A stretch of 64,000 nucleotides of DNA from Candidatus Omnitrophota bacterium (GCA_020632495.1 JACKFL010000005.1:1364001-1428000), one strand, 5' to 3'; counted from the stretch's first letter, positions 30,771 to 40,374 are shown. Notes: a model not told the origin generated them from the sequence alone. Made by a program: numbers and translations.

Positions 30771-31289
30771 ATGAACGTTATGCGATGGAGTTTGACGGCA
30801 GGCATTCTCGCTGCGTTCGCCGTTATTCCTCTTACCGGCCATGCGAAGGAGGTAATCATGAAACTGACCAGCCCTATGTTTGCCGACAAGGAGCAGATTC
30901 CGTGGAAGTACACCTGTCAGGGAGAGGACATCAATCCGCCCCTCAAAATTACCGGCATTCCCGAAGGAGCCAAGACGTTGGCCCTGATCATGGATGATCC
31001 CGACGCCCCTAACGGCACCTGGGACCACTGGATCGTGTGGAACATCAAACCCACCGACATCATTGAGGAAGATGATTACCCCGGTGTCTTCGGCACTAAC
31101 AGCTGGGGCCGGACCAGTTACGGCGGCCCGTGCCCGCCGGCCGGAACACACCGGTATTATTTTAAATTGTACGCGCTGGATCGCGAGCTCGAGCTTCACC
31201 CGGGGGCCAGCAAGCGGCAGCTGGAAGAGGCCATGGCCGGTTACACGATCGCCAAGGCGCAGTTGATGGGAATGTACACCAAAAAATAG
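30771..31289 (+). CDS. YbhB/YbcL (PEBP, Raf-kinase-inhibitor-like) protein with two possible starts
   Basis: 172 residues from ATG 30771: signal peptide (LTAGILAAFAVIPLTGHA) followed by the PEBP fold (SPMFADKEQIPWKYTCQGED, LALIMDDPDAPNGTWDHWIVW, GTHRYYFKLYALD). A second in-frame ATG at 30858 is preceded by a perfect AAGGAGGT (30846-30853), and the product from there (143 residues) is a complete cytoplasmic PEBP. The first start has only a weak site. Either the longer exported form is spurious or both forms are made. PEBPs bind phosphate-like anions or lipids; bacterial function is not settled. Confidence 0.88.
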   Translation: MNVMRWSLTAGILAAFAVIPLTGHAKEVIMKLTSPMFADKEQIPWKYTCQGEDINPPLKITGIPEGAKTLALIMDDPDAPNGTWDHWIVWNIKPTDIIEEDDYPGVFGTNSWGRTSYGGPCPPAGTHRYYFKLYALDRELELHPGASKRQLEEAMAGYTIAKAQLMGMYTKK

Positions 31290-31310
31290 CACCGGAAATA
31301 GGGAATCGAT

Positions 31311-31769
31311 ATGAAGCTCCAATTCCTCTGCCTCACCCTGTTCCTGGCGGCTGGCACTGTCGCGGTAAACGCTTACGCCCAGCCCGACACCTCCGAGCGG
31401 CTCAAAGGGACGTGGGTGATCGATTACAACGGCACTCTGGAGTATGCCCAAACCAGTCCGAAATACACACCGAAGGAGGCCGCGGTCCTGCCCGGTCAAC
31501 TCAAACTGTTGCGCGGGCTCATGAAGATCCAGGTCACCGATACGCAGGTCATCACTCACCGGGGTGACCGCAAGCAGGTTGTTGCGTACACGACGGCCGA
31601 TGCAGACGCGGACCGGGTCATCCTTAAGACCGAGGCCCGCGGTCAGCAAGTCACCCTGACGTTCACCTTTTTGCCGGGCGGCGGCATGAACATGCGCTCC
31701 AGCGCCACGGACGACATGGACTATTTCGTATGGCGCAAATTACGCCCGCCGGGCGATGCGGGGCGTTGA
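31311..31769 (+). CDS. Exported lipocalin-like protein of unknown function
   Basis: 152 residues; signal peptide (FLCLTLFLAAGTVAVNAYA), then RLKGTWVIDYNGTLEY, KIQVTDTQVITHRGDRK, and a C-terminal DYFVWRKL. The LKGTWVID opening and alternating strands are typical of small lipocalin-like or DUF-type domains. It starts 21 bases after the PEBP gene with a purine-rich GGAAATAGGGAATCG, likely co-transcribed. Confidence 0.7.
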   Translation: MKLQFLCLTLFLAAGTVAVNAYAQPDTSERLKGTWVIDYNGTLEYAQTSPKYTPKEAAVLPGQLKLLRGLMKIQVTDTQVITHRGDRKQVVAYTTADADADRVILKTEARGQQVTLTFTFLPGGGMNMRSSATDDMDYFVWRKLRPPGDAGR

Positions 31770-32094
31770 CCGGGTCACGGACAACGGCGCCCGATCCAGC
31801 CCAATCTATCTTGCCGTTTCGTTCTCGCCGGTCGGCAACGCATCGCCGGATCCGGATTTGGCAATCCGCCTAAAGGCTTCGCAAGGCGGGTTCCCGGGTA
31901 CCAGGGAAACGGAATGCCCGGCCGTCCCAAAACCTGCTCCGACAACGAATTCAATCTTCTCGACGGAGAGGGATGCCGATGCCGCTAGGCAGGGACCCCT
32001 GATATAAAAATACATGTTGACGCCGCGTTCCGCAGGACGTATATTTTCTTTTTAGTACTACTTAAAAACTGCCTAACAAAGGAGCAGTGAATCT
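31770..32094. other. 325-base intergenic region with operon promoter
   Basis: The first ~230 bases contain GC-rich partial palindromes (for example CCGCCTaaAGGCttcgcaAGGCGG near 31866-31890), but no ORF I trust. The last part carries the promoter at 32017-32045. Confidence 0.4.
32017..32045 (+). promoter_or_regulatory. Sigma70-type promoter of the KamA operon
   Basis: TTGACG (32017-32022), exact 17-base spacer, TATATT (32040-32045); initiation near 32052. AAAGGAGCAG is the ribosome site of the first gene. Confidence 0.75.
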
Positions 32095-33498
32095 ATGATC
32101 CACAACTTTCGCAGGGCCGCCGATCAATGCGGACCCTCCAGCCAGGCCGCCAACGATGAGGCCGGCACACTTCAAGAAACGGATGAACCTCCGGATCACG
32201 GGCCGACTACGGCCGACCCCCTCATTTCCTCACTAACCTTTATTCGACCACAACGAAAAGATGCTCAACGGACGTCCGTACACGACTTTCCCGTCAGTTC
32301 CCAAAGTCTGGACTTTATCACGCGTTTTTATCCCGACTGTACCCTCGAGGAGTGGAACGACTGGAAATGGCAGGTCCGCAACCGGATCCGCGATGTCCGG
32401 ATGCTGGAACGGGTTATCCCGCTGACCGGCACGGAACGGCGGGCAGTCCTCCGCCGGACGGCCAATTTGCCGATTGCGATAACCCCTTATTATCTCTCTT
32501 TGATCAGCCGGACCGATCCGCATCAGCCGCTGCGTAAAACGCATATCCCCTGGGAAGAGGAATTCTCCCGGACCCCCGGTGAAGATCCGGACCCGCTGGG
32601 CGAAGAACACCATATGGCGGTACCCGGGATCGTTCACCGTTATCCCGACCGGGTTTTATTTCTGACGACAGGCTTCTGTTCGACCTACTGCCGATACTGC
32701 ACGCGGTCGCGTATGGTCGGCGAAACCAACGGGGAGTACAGTTTTTCCGTCAGCCAGTGGGAGCTGGCCATCCGGTATATCGAACAGCATCCTGAGATCC
32801 GGGACTGTCTGCTTTCCGGAGGGGATCCGTTGAGCATCGGCGACCGTAAACTGGCGTGGTTGCTGGGACGCCTGCGGGCGATCCCGCACCTGGAGTTTAT
32901 CCGGATCGGGACCAAGATCCCGGTGGTGATGCCGCAGCGGATAACGCCGGAACTGTGCGAGACCCTCAAGCAGTTTCATCCGCTATGGATGAGCATCCAC
33001 TTTACACACCCCGACGAGTTAACGCCGGAGACGGTAGAGGCCTGCGCGCGACTGGCCAATGCGGGAATCCCGCTGGGCAGCCAGACGGTCCTGCTCAAAG
33101 GCGTCAATGACAATGCCGATACGCTGCGTGACCTGTTCCACGGACTGCTCAAGGCGCGTGTGAAACCGTACTACCTCTATCAGTGCGACCCGGTCTCCGG
33201 TTCCGCACACTTCCGCACTCCCGTTGAGAGAGGGCTGGAGATCATTCGCCAGTTGCGCGGACATACCACCGGGTATGCCATTCCGCAGTTCGTTATCGAC
33301 GCGCCCGGAGGGGGCGGAAAGATCCCGCTGCTGCCCGATTATGTGGTCGGACGTGACGGGGATGACCTGTTGTTAACCAATTTCGAAGACAAAACTTACC
33401 GGTATCCGGATCCGGGAGGCCGGGTGGGCCGGGCGCAAAACGCCCTGCGCGCCGCGGGCGCCCGGTTGGATCCGGAATCGGGGGTGTACCTTATATGA
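32095..33498 (+). CDS. KamA-family radical SAM amino acid 2,3-aminomutase
   Basis: 467 residues. The radical SAM cluster motif is CSTYCRYC (Cys195, Cys199, Cys202), the PLP-binding Lys409 is in DAPGGGGKIP, and the two acids that hold the substrate amino group in lysine 2,3-aminomutase have equivalents Asp365 (YQCDPVSGSAHFRTP) and Asp402 (VIDAPGG). L-lysine to beta-lysine is therefore the best guess. The first ~70 residues are an unusual low-complexity extension absent from typical KamA; an internal start is possible but ATG 32095 has the good ribosome site. Its stop overlaps the ATP-grasp gene by 4 bases. AblB-type acetyltransferase is replaced here by a GNAT/HDAC fusion. Confidence 0.9.
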   Translation: MIHNFRRAADQCGPSSQAANDEAGTLQETDEPPDHGPTTADPLISSLTFIRPQRKDAQRTSVHDFPVSSQSLDFITRFYPDCTLEEWNDWKWQVRNRIRDVRMLERVIPLTGTERRAVLRRTANLPIAITPYYLSLISRTDPHQPLRKTHIPWEEEFSRTPGEDPDPLGEEHHMAVPGIVHRYPDRVLFLTTGFCSTYCRYCTRSRMVGETNGEYSFSVSQWELAIRYIEQHPEIRDCLLSGGDPLSIGDRKLAWLLGRLRAIPHLEFIRIGTKIPVVMPQRITPELCETLKQFHPLWMSIHFTHPDELTPETVEACARLANAGIPLGSQTVLLKGVNDNADTLRDLFHGLLKARVKPYYLYQCDPVSGSAHFRTPVERGLEIIRQLRGHTTGYAIPQFVIDAPGGGGKIPLLPDYVVGRDGDDLLLTNFEDKTYRYPDPGGRVGRAQNALRAAGARLDPESGVYLI

Positions 33499-35519
33499 TA
33501 ACCATCGGGCTTACCTATGATCTTAAGGATGATTATTTGGCGCTGGGACTCTCGAAGGAGGAGGCCGCGGAATTCGACGTGCCGGAAACCATCGACGCCC
33601 TGGAGAACGCCCTGACAGCCAACGGCTACCGGGTGGAACGTATCGGAAATATCACCGCGCTGGTCAGCCGTTTGGCGGCCGGCAGGCGCTGGGACATCGT
33701 TTTTAATATTTGCGAAGGGCTCAAAGGAGTGGCGCGTGAGGCGCAAGTCCCGGCGTTGCTGGAGGCCTACGGTATTCCCTGTGTCTTTTCGGACGCCGCG
33801 GTGATGGTGCTGTGCCTCGACAAGGCGCTCGCAAAGCGGGTGCTGGTGGATGCGGGTATCCCGACGGCGCGGTTCGCTGTTGTGCGAAAGGTAGCGGACG
33901 CCGAGGGGGTTAACCTTCCGTATCCGCTGTTCGTTAAACCGATAGCCGAGGGGACGGGGAAGGGGATCGGGCCGCGTTCCTTTGTGCCCAATCCGATTGA
34001 ATTGCGTCGGGCCTGCCGCCATCTGCTGGACAAGTTCCGCCAGCCTGTCCTGGTCGAGGAGTACCTGCCGGGCCGCGACCTGACCGTGGGAATCATCGGG
34101 CAGGGCGATGAAGCGGTCGCGATCGGCATCATGGAGACTTTTTACCGGTCGGACAATGACCGGTTGCAGGGACAGTCATACTTCAACAAAACCAACTGGG
34201 AAGACACTCTATCTTATGCCGTGGTGAATGATCCGGTGGCGCAGCAGGCAGCGGTTACGGCGCTTGACGCGTGGCGTCTGCTGGGGTGTGTCGACGGCGG
34301 CCGGGTGGACTTACGTTGCGATCTTCACGGAGTGCCGCACTTTCTCGAAGTCAATCCCTTGGCCGGTATGCGGCCCGGATACTCGGACTACCCGATGTTG
34401 GCCGAACACATGGGGATCGACTATGTGACTCTGATCGGAAGGATCATGCAGGCCGCTTGTCGCCGCAACGGTTTGTCGACCGTCCCGGTTGTGTCCGCTG
34501 TGCGCGGCACAGATCGTGCGGCGGAAACTGTGGCTGTGCTTTTTAGCGGCGCCGACGCCGGCGCGCGCACAGAAGACAATCAAGACACCCTGGTCCAGTT
34601 GTCCGAGATAAGTGCCGCGCTGACGTCGCTGAAATACCGTGTCCACCAGGTGGCCTTCGGGCCCTCGGTGAGCGGTGTGGAGCAGCAGCTGCGCGACTTG
34701 CGGCCGGACTGTGTCTTTAATCTCGTGGAAACGGCTGCCGGAACGGACCGGCTGCAGTATACCGCCACCGCCCTGCTGGATTATTTGGCGATACCCTACA
34801 CGGGCGCCTCGACGGCCGCGCTGGCCGCGCTTTCCAGCAAGGTCCAAATGAAATATGTCCTGGAATCAGCGGGTGTGGCCACGCCGCGGTATTACTGCCG
34901 AGTTGCCGGCCGTAACGGGGTGCACCATCTGAACTGCCGGTGGATTGTGAAGTCAGACTCCGAGCACGCCTCGGTGGGGCTTGACGCGGCGTCCGTGGTC
35001 AGCAGTCTCAGCCTGGCGGAGCGATTGATCATCGACAAGGAACAGCGGTCGGGCGGCCGCTGGTTTGCCGAACAATACATTGACGGCCGGGAGTTCAATC
35101 TGGCCCTGATCGGCCGCGCCGGCGAGGAGCCGCGTTTCCTGCCGCCGGCCGAAATCGTCTTTGAGGATTACCCCGTCGAAGCGGTGAAGATTGTCGATTA
35201 CGATGCCAAGTGGAATGCGTCCAGCTTCGGCTACGGGGCGACCCAACGCCGCTACCGGTTCCCGGCGCACGATATTCCCTTAGTGGAACAGATGAGAGAC
35301 ATCAGCCTGCGCTGCTGGGATTTGTTCGGAATCTGCGGAGCTGCCCGCGTCGATTTCCGGGTGGACCGGGCGGGCGTACCTATGGTCGTCGATATCAATC
35401 CCAATCCGGGCCTCACGTCGGATGCGGGATTTATGGCTGCCGCGGCACGGCAGGGGCTGACACTCCGGGAGGTTGTCCGGCAGTTGATGCCTTCCAGAAA
35501 GCAGTTATGTTCCGCATAA
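33495..35519 (+). CDS. Tandem ATP-grasp ligase (two D-Ala-D-Ala-ligase-like halves)
   Basis: 674 residues made of two ATP-grasp units. Unit 1 (~1-325): VFNICEGLKG, then PLFVKPIAEGTGKGI (phosphate loop) and the Mg site FLEVNPLAGMRPGYSDYP. Unit 2 (~345-670): VFNLVETAAGTDRLQYTATA, RWIVKSDSEHASVGLD, WFAEQYIDGREFNLAL and the Mg site MVVDINPNPGLTSDAG. Both halves keep the acidic/Asn metal triad and Lys residues, so both may be active amidoligases joining two amino-acyl units. It overlaps KamA (4 bases) and the next gene (13 bases), implying stoichiometric synthesis and a joint pathway. The second half resembles the D-Ala-D-Ala ligase relatives with an acid-rich loop DYPVEAVKIVDYDAKW. Confidence 0.9.
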   Translation: MITIGLTYDLKDDYLALGLSKEEAAEFDVPETIDALENALTANGYRVERIGNITALVSRLAAGRRWDIVFNICEGLKGVAREAQVPALLEAYGIPCVFSDAAVMVLCLDKALAKRVLVDAGIPTARFAVVRKVADAEGVNLPYPLFVKPIAEGTGKGIGPRSFVPNPIELRRACRHLLDKFRQPVLVEEYLPGRDLTVGIIGQGDEAVAIGIMETFYRSDNDRLQGQSYFNKTNWEDTLSYAVVNDPVAQQAAVTALDAWRLLGCVDGGRVDLRCDLHGVPHFLEVNPLAGMRPGYSDYPMLAEHMGIDYVTLIGRIMQAACRRNGLSTVPVVSAVRGTDRAAETVAVLFSGADAGARTEDNQDTLVQLSEISAALTSLKYRVHQVAFGPSVSGVEQQLRDLRPDCVFNLVETAAGTDRLQYTATALLDYLAIPYTGASTAALAALSSKVQMKYVLESAGVATPRYYCRVAGRNGVHHLNCRWIVKSDSEHASVGLDAASVVSSLSLAERLIIDKEQRSGGRWFAEQYIDGREFNLALIGRAGEEPRFLPPAEIVFEDYPVEAVKIVDYDAKWNASSFGYGATQRRYRFPAHDIPLVEQMRDISLRCWDLFGICGAARVDFRVDRAGVPMVVDINPNPGLTSDAGFMAAAARQGLTLREVVRQLMPSRKQLCSA

Positions 35520-37771
35520 GACGAGTCCTTGAGGCATCCTCACCTTCGAACAAAACGGTGATTGCGGAGGTTCAGAACCTGTTGCGGGAACAGTTCGGCG
35601 CGTTGCGCGAGGAAGAGATAGCCTCTCTGCCGGACAAGCTCAACGACCCTCTGCGACATCGCTTTCAGGCCAGATTGTTTTTGGCCGAAAAAGGACAGAA
35701 GCCCCTCCTGGGTTTCGCTCTTTTATTGCATGTTCCGGACATTGGATTCGGTTATCTAGACTTTATGGCCTCCGGTCCCACGCAAACCGGAAGAGGTATC
35801 GGTGGAGCCTTGTACGAACGTGTTCGCGAGGAGGCCAGTCTGCTGGGCAACCGGGTGCTGCTTTTCGAGTGCCTTCCGGACGATCCTGCGTTGTCACCGG
35901 ACCCCGCCATCCGTCAACAAAATGCCCGTCGCTTGAAATTCTATGAAAAATATGGTGCTTTTCCCATTGTCGGAAGCGCCTATGAGACGCCGCTCTCACC
36001 GGAAGATACCGATCCGCCTTACATGGTAATGGATTTGTTGGGAAATGACTTTCCCGACAATGCCTTTTTAAAGAAGGCCATCCGCGCGATCCTCGAACGT
36101 AAGTACGCTTACCTTTGTCCTCAGGAATATATCGATAAGGTGGTCGCTTCATTCGGAGGGAAAGGGTTGCAACTGCGCGCTCCCCAGTACCTTCACCAGG
36201 GAGATTATTCAGTCCCGCCGCCGGTACCCAGGCGACGCATTTTCTGCGTGGCCAATGATAAGCATGAAATCCATCACGTTAAAGAGCGCGGTTACGTCGA
36301 GAGCCCGGTACGGGTGAACGTGATCCTCAAGGAGATCGAGAAGCTGCCGTTTATTGAACGCGTAGCGCCCGATACTTATCCGGACCGCCACCTGCTCGCC
36401 GTTCACGATGCTGACTATGTTAGCTACCTTAAAAAAGCCTGCCAGGCCGCCGGTGACAGGTCGTTGTACCCGTATGTCTTTCCGATCCGCAACGCGGCGC
36501 GTCAGCCCAAGGAGATGACGGTGCGCGCCGGTTACTATTGCATCGATACATTCACGCCGCTGAATGCTAACGCCTATCTGGCCGCACGCGGAGCCGTGAA
36601 TTGTGCGCTTACGGCGGCGGAATTCCTGCTGGCCGGTGAACGGGCCGCCTACGCCTTGGTGCGGCCGCCCGGGCATCATGCGGAGCGTAAATCGTTCGGC
36701 GGTTTTTGTTATTTCGCCAACGCGGCGATTGCGGCCCAGTACCTGGTGTCCTACGGCCGGGTGGCCATACTGGATATCGATTATCACCACGGCAACAGCC
36801 AGCAGAATATTTTCTATCGCCGTAACGATGTCTACACCGTATCCCTGCACGGAAACCCGCGCTTCGCGTATCCGTATTTTACGGGCTTTGCCGACGAGGT
36901 GGGTGAAGGGATCGGTTACGGTTACAATCTGAATATTCCCTTGCCGGAACATCTGTCTGCCGAGGATTATTTCAGTCATCTTGGCCGCGCGCTCAAGGCG
37001 GTGCGTGCCTATGCGCCTGAGTATTTGGTGGTGGCTCTCGGGTTGGATACGGCCAAGGCGGATCCCACCGGGACTTGGTCTTTGCATGCCAAGGACTTCG
37101 ACCATGTGGGAAGAATGATCGGGGAGCTGAACTACCCGACGCTGATAGTACAGGAAGGAGGTTACCGCACGCAAACGCTCGGTATTAACGCGCGGCACTT
37201 TTTCAGCGGATTGCACCAGGCGTTGGATACCGCAATACCCGGTAAGCCGGCCCGACCGGCACGCTCGAACGCACAGAACGTATTGACAATGAGGCACAAT
37301 ATCCGTCTGGGAGATATTGAGTCGGTCCGCGAATTGCTGCAGAGTACAGGAGTATTCACGGCGGCCGAGTTGCAGGTGGCTGGAGAGCTGGTCGCGGAAA
37401 ATCTGCTGAAGGGGGCGGAAAGCTCGGGCTATCATTTCTCCATGGCCGAAGAAGGGGGAGGGTTACTTGCCTATGCGTGTTACGGTCCGGTCCCGTTTAC
37501 GCGAAGCGTGTACAACTTGTACTGGATCGCGGTAAAGCGGGATGTTCAGGGACGTAAACTCGCCCGGCAAGTGCTAAACGATACAGAGAGTGTGATCCGT
37601 AGCAGCGGCGGTGATACGATCTACGCGGAGACTTCGGGTCGTTCAGAGTACGCCGCCGCGCGCGGGTTTTATACAGCCAACGGATTTGATTTGTTTTCAC
37701 GGTATCCGGATTTCTATGCTCCGGGTGACGATAAGATTGTCTATCGGAAATCGTTGGCGGATACGGTCTAA
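35507..37771 (+). CDS. GNAT - histone-deacetylase-like amidohydrolase - GNAT fusion
   Basis: 754 residues. N-terminal GNAT acetyltransferase (~1-180, acetyl-CoA loop TQTGRGIGGALYERV). Central HDAC/acetylpolyamine amidohydrolase domain (~235-585): RPPGHHAERKSFGGFCYF with His390/His391, metal ligands Asp425 and His427 in LDIDYHHGNS, Asp514 in LGLDTAKADPTG, and EGGYRTQT with the catalytic Tyr. All catalytic residues are present. C-terminal GNAT (~600-754; VKRDVQGRKLARQVLND). Start ATG 35507 is selected because the alternative upstream frame is deep inside the ATP-grasp gene. Acetylation and deacetylation in one chain suggest a protecting-group logic around a side-chain amine such as beta-lysine (inference). 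Confidence 0.9.
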   Translation: MFRIRRVLEASSPSNKTVIAEVQNLLREQFGALREEEIASLPDKLNDPLRHRFQARLFLAEKGQKPLLGFALLLHVPDIGFGYLDFMASGPTQTGRGIGGALYERVREEASLLGNRVLLFECLPDDPALSPDPAIRQQNARRLKFYEKYGAFPIVGSAYETPLSPEDTDPPYMVMDLLGNDFPDNAFLKKAIRAILERKYAYLCPQEYIDKVVASFGGKGLQLRAPQYLHQGDYSVPPPVPRRRIFCVANDKHEIHHVKERGYVESPVRVNVILKEIEKLPFIERVAPDTYPDRHLLAVHDADYVSYLKKACQAAGDRSLYPYVFPIRNAARQPKEMTVRAGYYCIDTFTPLNANAYLAARGAVNCALTAAEFLLAGERAAYALVRPPGHHAERKSFGGFCYFANAAIAAQYLVSYGRVAILDIDYHHGNSQQNIFYRRNDVYTVSLHGNPRFAYPYFTGFADEVGEGIGYGYNLNIPLPEHLSAEDYFSHLGRALKAVRAYAPEYLVVALGLDTAKADPTGTWSLHAKDFDHVGRMIGELNYPTLIVQEGGYRTQTLGINARHFFSGLHQALDTAIPGKPARPARSNAQNVLTMRHNIRLGDIESVRELLQSTGVFTAAELQVAGELVAENLLKGAESSGYHFSMAEEGGGLLAYACYGPVPFTRSVYNLYWIAVKRDVQGRKLARQVLNDTESVIRSSGGDTIYAETSGRSEYAAARGFYTANGFDLFSRYPDFYAPGDDKIVYRKSLADTV

Positions 37772-37960
37772 CACGCATTTCGCTCCGGTGTAATTCCGGC
37801 AAATTCAGAGAGCGGCGCGCCAGCGCCGATAACTCGTGTGCCGCTGGACCGGGCCAACAGGCAGAATTTATCCCCAAACTAGCCGATGTGCCCTATAATA
37901 CCCACATCCCGTCAGGTTTTTGGCAGTAAACTCTGATTGGTCGGCGGGAAGGAAGGACTC

Positions 37961-39421
37961 ATGATGTTACAGGACTATATTACCGAAGATTTTCACGACG
38001 AAATGGTCGATTCCCAGGGGAACGTCCGGCCGTGGTACCGGATGTTTTCCGATAAGATGACATTCCTGGGAAAAGAGGAATTGTTGCGGCGCCAGTACGC
38101 GGCGGAGCGGGCCTTCATGTACATGGGGGTCACCTTCAATGTGTACAAAGAAGGCGAGGGCATCGAGAAAATATTCCCGTTCGATATTATTCCGCGGATC
38201 ATCAATTACGATGAATGGGACATCATCGAAAAAGGCCTCGAGCAGCGCATCCGCGCGCTCAATCTTTTCATTCACGATGTTTACAATGACCAGAAGATCA
38301 TCAAGGACAATGTCGTCCCGCGGCAGATCATTGAGTCGAGCCCGGGCTTCCTTAAAGAATGCATCGGCATCAAGCCGCCGCGTAATATTTGGTGTCACAT
38401 TACCGGTACCGATCTGATCAAACACCGGGACGGACAGTATTATGTCCTCGAAGATAATCTTCGCGTCCCGTCGGGGGTTTCCTATGTTCTGGGCAACCGG
38501 GACATCATGAAACGGACCTTTCCCGAGGTCTTTGAGTCGCTCGGCGTGCGGCCGATTTATCAGTATCCGTTGAACCTTCTGGAGATGCTGCAGTATCTGG
38601 GCAAGCAGGAAAATCCCGTGGTGGCTGTGCTGACCCCGGGGATCTACAATTCCGCTTATTTCGAGCATTCATTCCTGGCCCAGCAGATGGGCGTGCAATT
38701 GGTGGAGGGCAAGGACCTCGTCGTAAAAAACGGCTTTGTCCATATGCGTACGACCAAGGGGCTGCGGAAAGTGGACGTCATCTACCGGCGCATCGATGAT
38801 GCCTTTATCGATCCCCGTCGGTTTCGTGAGGATTCCATGCTCGGCGTCCCCGGCATCTTTGACGCGTGGAAGAAAAAACACGTGGCCCTGGCGAATGCCC
38901 TGGGGACCGGGGTGGCGGACGACAAGGTCATTTACGCTTATGTGCCCAAGATCATTAAGTATTATCTCAATGAAGATGCCGTCGTTCAGAATGTCCCGAC
39001 CTATCTCTGTTGGGATGACAAGCAACGGGAGCATGTCCTGGAAAATATCGCGACCATGGTGGTCAAGGCCGCCAATCAGGCCGGCGGGTACGGCATGCTC
39101 GTGGGGCCGGCCTCGACGGCCGCGGAACAGGAAGAGTTTAAGAAATTGATTAAGGCCAATCCGCGGGAGTACATCGCCCAGCCGACGATGGCCCTGTCGC
39201 GGGTGCCGACCATTACGGGGGATCAACTGGAAGGACGCCACGTCGATCTCAGGCCGTACATTCTTTACGGCGAACGCGTCCGGGTCATGCCGGGCGGATT
39301 GACCCGGGTGGCCCTGCGCAAGGGCTCCCTGGTGGTCAATTCATCGCAGGGCGGCGGCAGCAAGGACACCTGGGTCCTGAGGGATCCGAACCAAAGTTAT
39401 GAAACGGAGGAAGCAGAATGA
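37961..39421 (+). CDS. Circularly permuted ATP-grasp (type 2) protein
   Basis: 486 residues of the family formerly DUF404/DUF407. Typical are NLFIHDVYNDQKIIKDNVVP, the GTDLIKHRDGQYYVLEDNLRVPSGVSYVL metal site, RRIDDAFIDP, and the C-terminal RPYILYGERVRVMPGGLTRVAL. The enzyme class is expected to form amide bonds with ATP; substrates are unknown. ATG 37961 is used because GGAAGGAAGGACTC precedes it. A TATAAT box at 37894-37899 may be its promoter. Its stop overlaps the alpha-E gene by 4 bases. Confidence 0.92.
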   Translation: MMLQDYITEDFHDEMVDSQGNVRPWYRMFSDKMTFLGKEELLRRQYAAERAFMYMGVTFNVYKEGEGIEKIFPFDIIPRIINYDEWDIIEKGLEQRIRALNLFIHDVYNDQKIIKDNVVPRQIIESSPGFLKECIGIKPPRNIWCHITGTDLIKHRDGQYYVLEDNLRVPSGVSYVLGNRDIMKRTFPEVFESLGVRPIYQYPLNLLEMLQYLGKQENPVVAVLTPGIYNSAYFEHSFLAQQMGVQLVEGKDLVVKNGFVHMRTTKGLRKVDVIYRRIDDAFIDPRRFREDSMLGVPGIFDAWKKKHVALANALGTGVADDKVIYAYVPKIIKYYLNEDAVVQNVPTYLCWDDKQREHVLENIATMVVKAANQAGGYGMLVGPASTAAEQEEFKKLIKANPREYIAQPTMALSRVPTITGDQLEGRHVDLRPYILYGERVRVMPGGLTRVALRKGSLVVNSSQGGGSKDTWVLRDPNQSYETEEAE

Positions 39422-40374
39422 TGCTCAGCCGGGTTGCCAATTCGATCTACTGGATCAACCGGTACATCGAACGTGCGGAGAATTACGCGCGGTTTATCGA
39501 TGTCAACAACCGGTTGACCATGGACCTGCCTCCGGGGCTGGAGGAGCAGTGGCGTCCGCTCGTGGAGACCACCGGGGATCAGCAGCGTTTCGAGAAAGAG
39601 TTCGGCGAGGACTACTCCAAGACCAACGTCATCAATTTCCTGGTCTTTGACGACCAGAATCCGAATTCCGTATTTTCATGTCTTTCACAGGCCCGCGAAA
39701 ATGCGCGGACCGTGCGTGAGATGATCTCCAGCGAGATGTGGCTGCAGATTAACGAACTTTATCTGAACATAAAGCAGGGGATCGCCAGCGGGTCCCGGGA
39801 ACGCAAGAATCTGGCCGACGTGCTGGCGGCCATCAAAATGGGGGCGCATACCTTTGACGGGATTATGGACGCGACGTATTCCCACGGCGAAGGTTGGCAT
39901 TTCGGTATCCTGGGACGGTACATGGAGCGGTCGGACAAGACGGCGCGGATACTCGATATGAAGTACTACTATCTGCTTCCCAAGATCCAGGACGTGAATA
40001 CCCCCTTGGACATGCTGCAATGGTCGGCATTGCTGCGGTCGGCCAGCGCCTACGAAATGTACCGCAAGCAGTATGGTAAGCTGGATTTCAAGAAGATCAT
40101 CCAGTTTCTCGCGTTGGACCGGATCTTTCCGCGTTCGATGCACTATTGTCTCATCGCGGCGGAACGGTCGCTGCACGCTATTACCGGAACGACGATTTTC
40201 TCGTTTTCGACCGAGGCGGAAAAGGAATTGGGCCGTCTGCGTTCGGAAATGGATTATACCGATGTCGGTGATATTATGCGCTTGGGCCTGCATGAGTACC
40301 TCGATGTGTTTCAGATCAAGCACAACCGCGTGAGCGAGGTCATCTTCGAGACCTTTTTCGCCGTTCAGGATTAG
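39418..40374 (+). CDS. Alpha-E domain protein
   Basis: 318 residues, helical. The opening MLSRVANSIYWINRYIERAE is the alpha-E (formerly DUF403) signature, and the internal EGWHFGILGRYMERSDKTAR repeats it. These proteins always travel with type 2 ATP-grasp genes. They may help to present the peptide substrate. ATGA overlap with the preceding gene. Confidence 0.92.
   Translation: MMLSRVANSIYWINRYIERAENYARFIDVNNRLTMDLPPGLEEQWRPLVETTGDQQRFEKEFGEDYSKTNVINFLVFDDQNPNSVFSCLSQARENARTVREMISSEMWLQINELYLNIKQGIASGSRERKNLADVLAAIKMGAHTFDGIMDATYSHGEGWHFGILGRYMERSDKTARILDMKYYYLLPKIQDVNTPLDMLQWSALLRSASAYEMYRKQYGKLDFKKIIQFLALDRIFPRSMHYCLIAAERSLHAITGTTIFSFSTEAEKELGRLRSEMDYTDVGDIMRLGLHEYLDVFQIKHNRVSEVIFETFFAVQD

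Noticed and set aside
31806..32015. Minus-strand ORF of 69 codons in the spacer before the KamA operon
   Set aside because: No ribosome site, no conserved look, and it overlaps the promoter area of the operon.
32095..32300. The N-terminal extension of the KamA protein as a separate gene
   Set aside because: No stop or second ribosome site; simply an extended N-terminus.
39685..40323. Long minus-strand frames opposite alpha-E, transglutaminase and similar genes
   Set aside because: They are mirror frames of high-GC coding regions, lack ribosome sites and read as His/Arg/Gln-rich nonsense.
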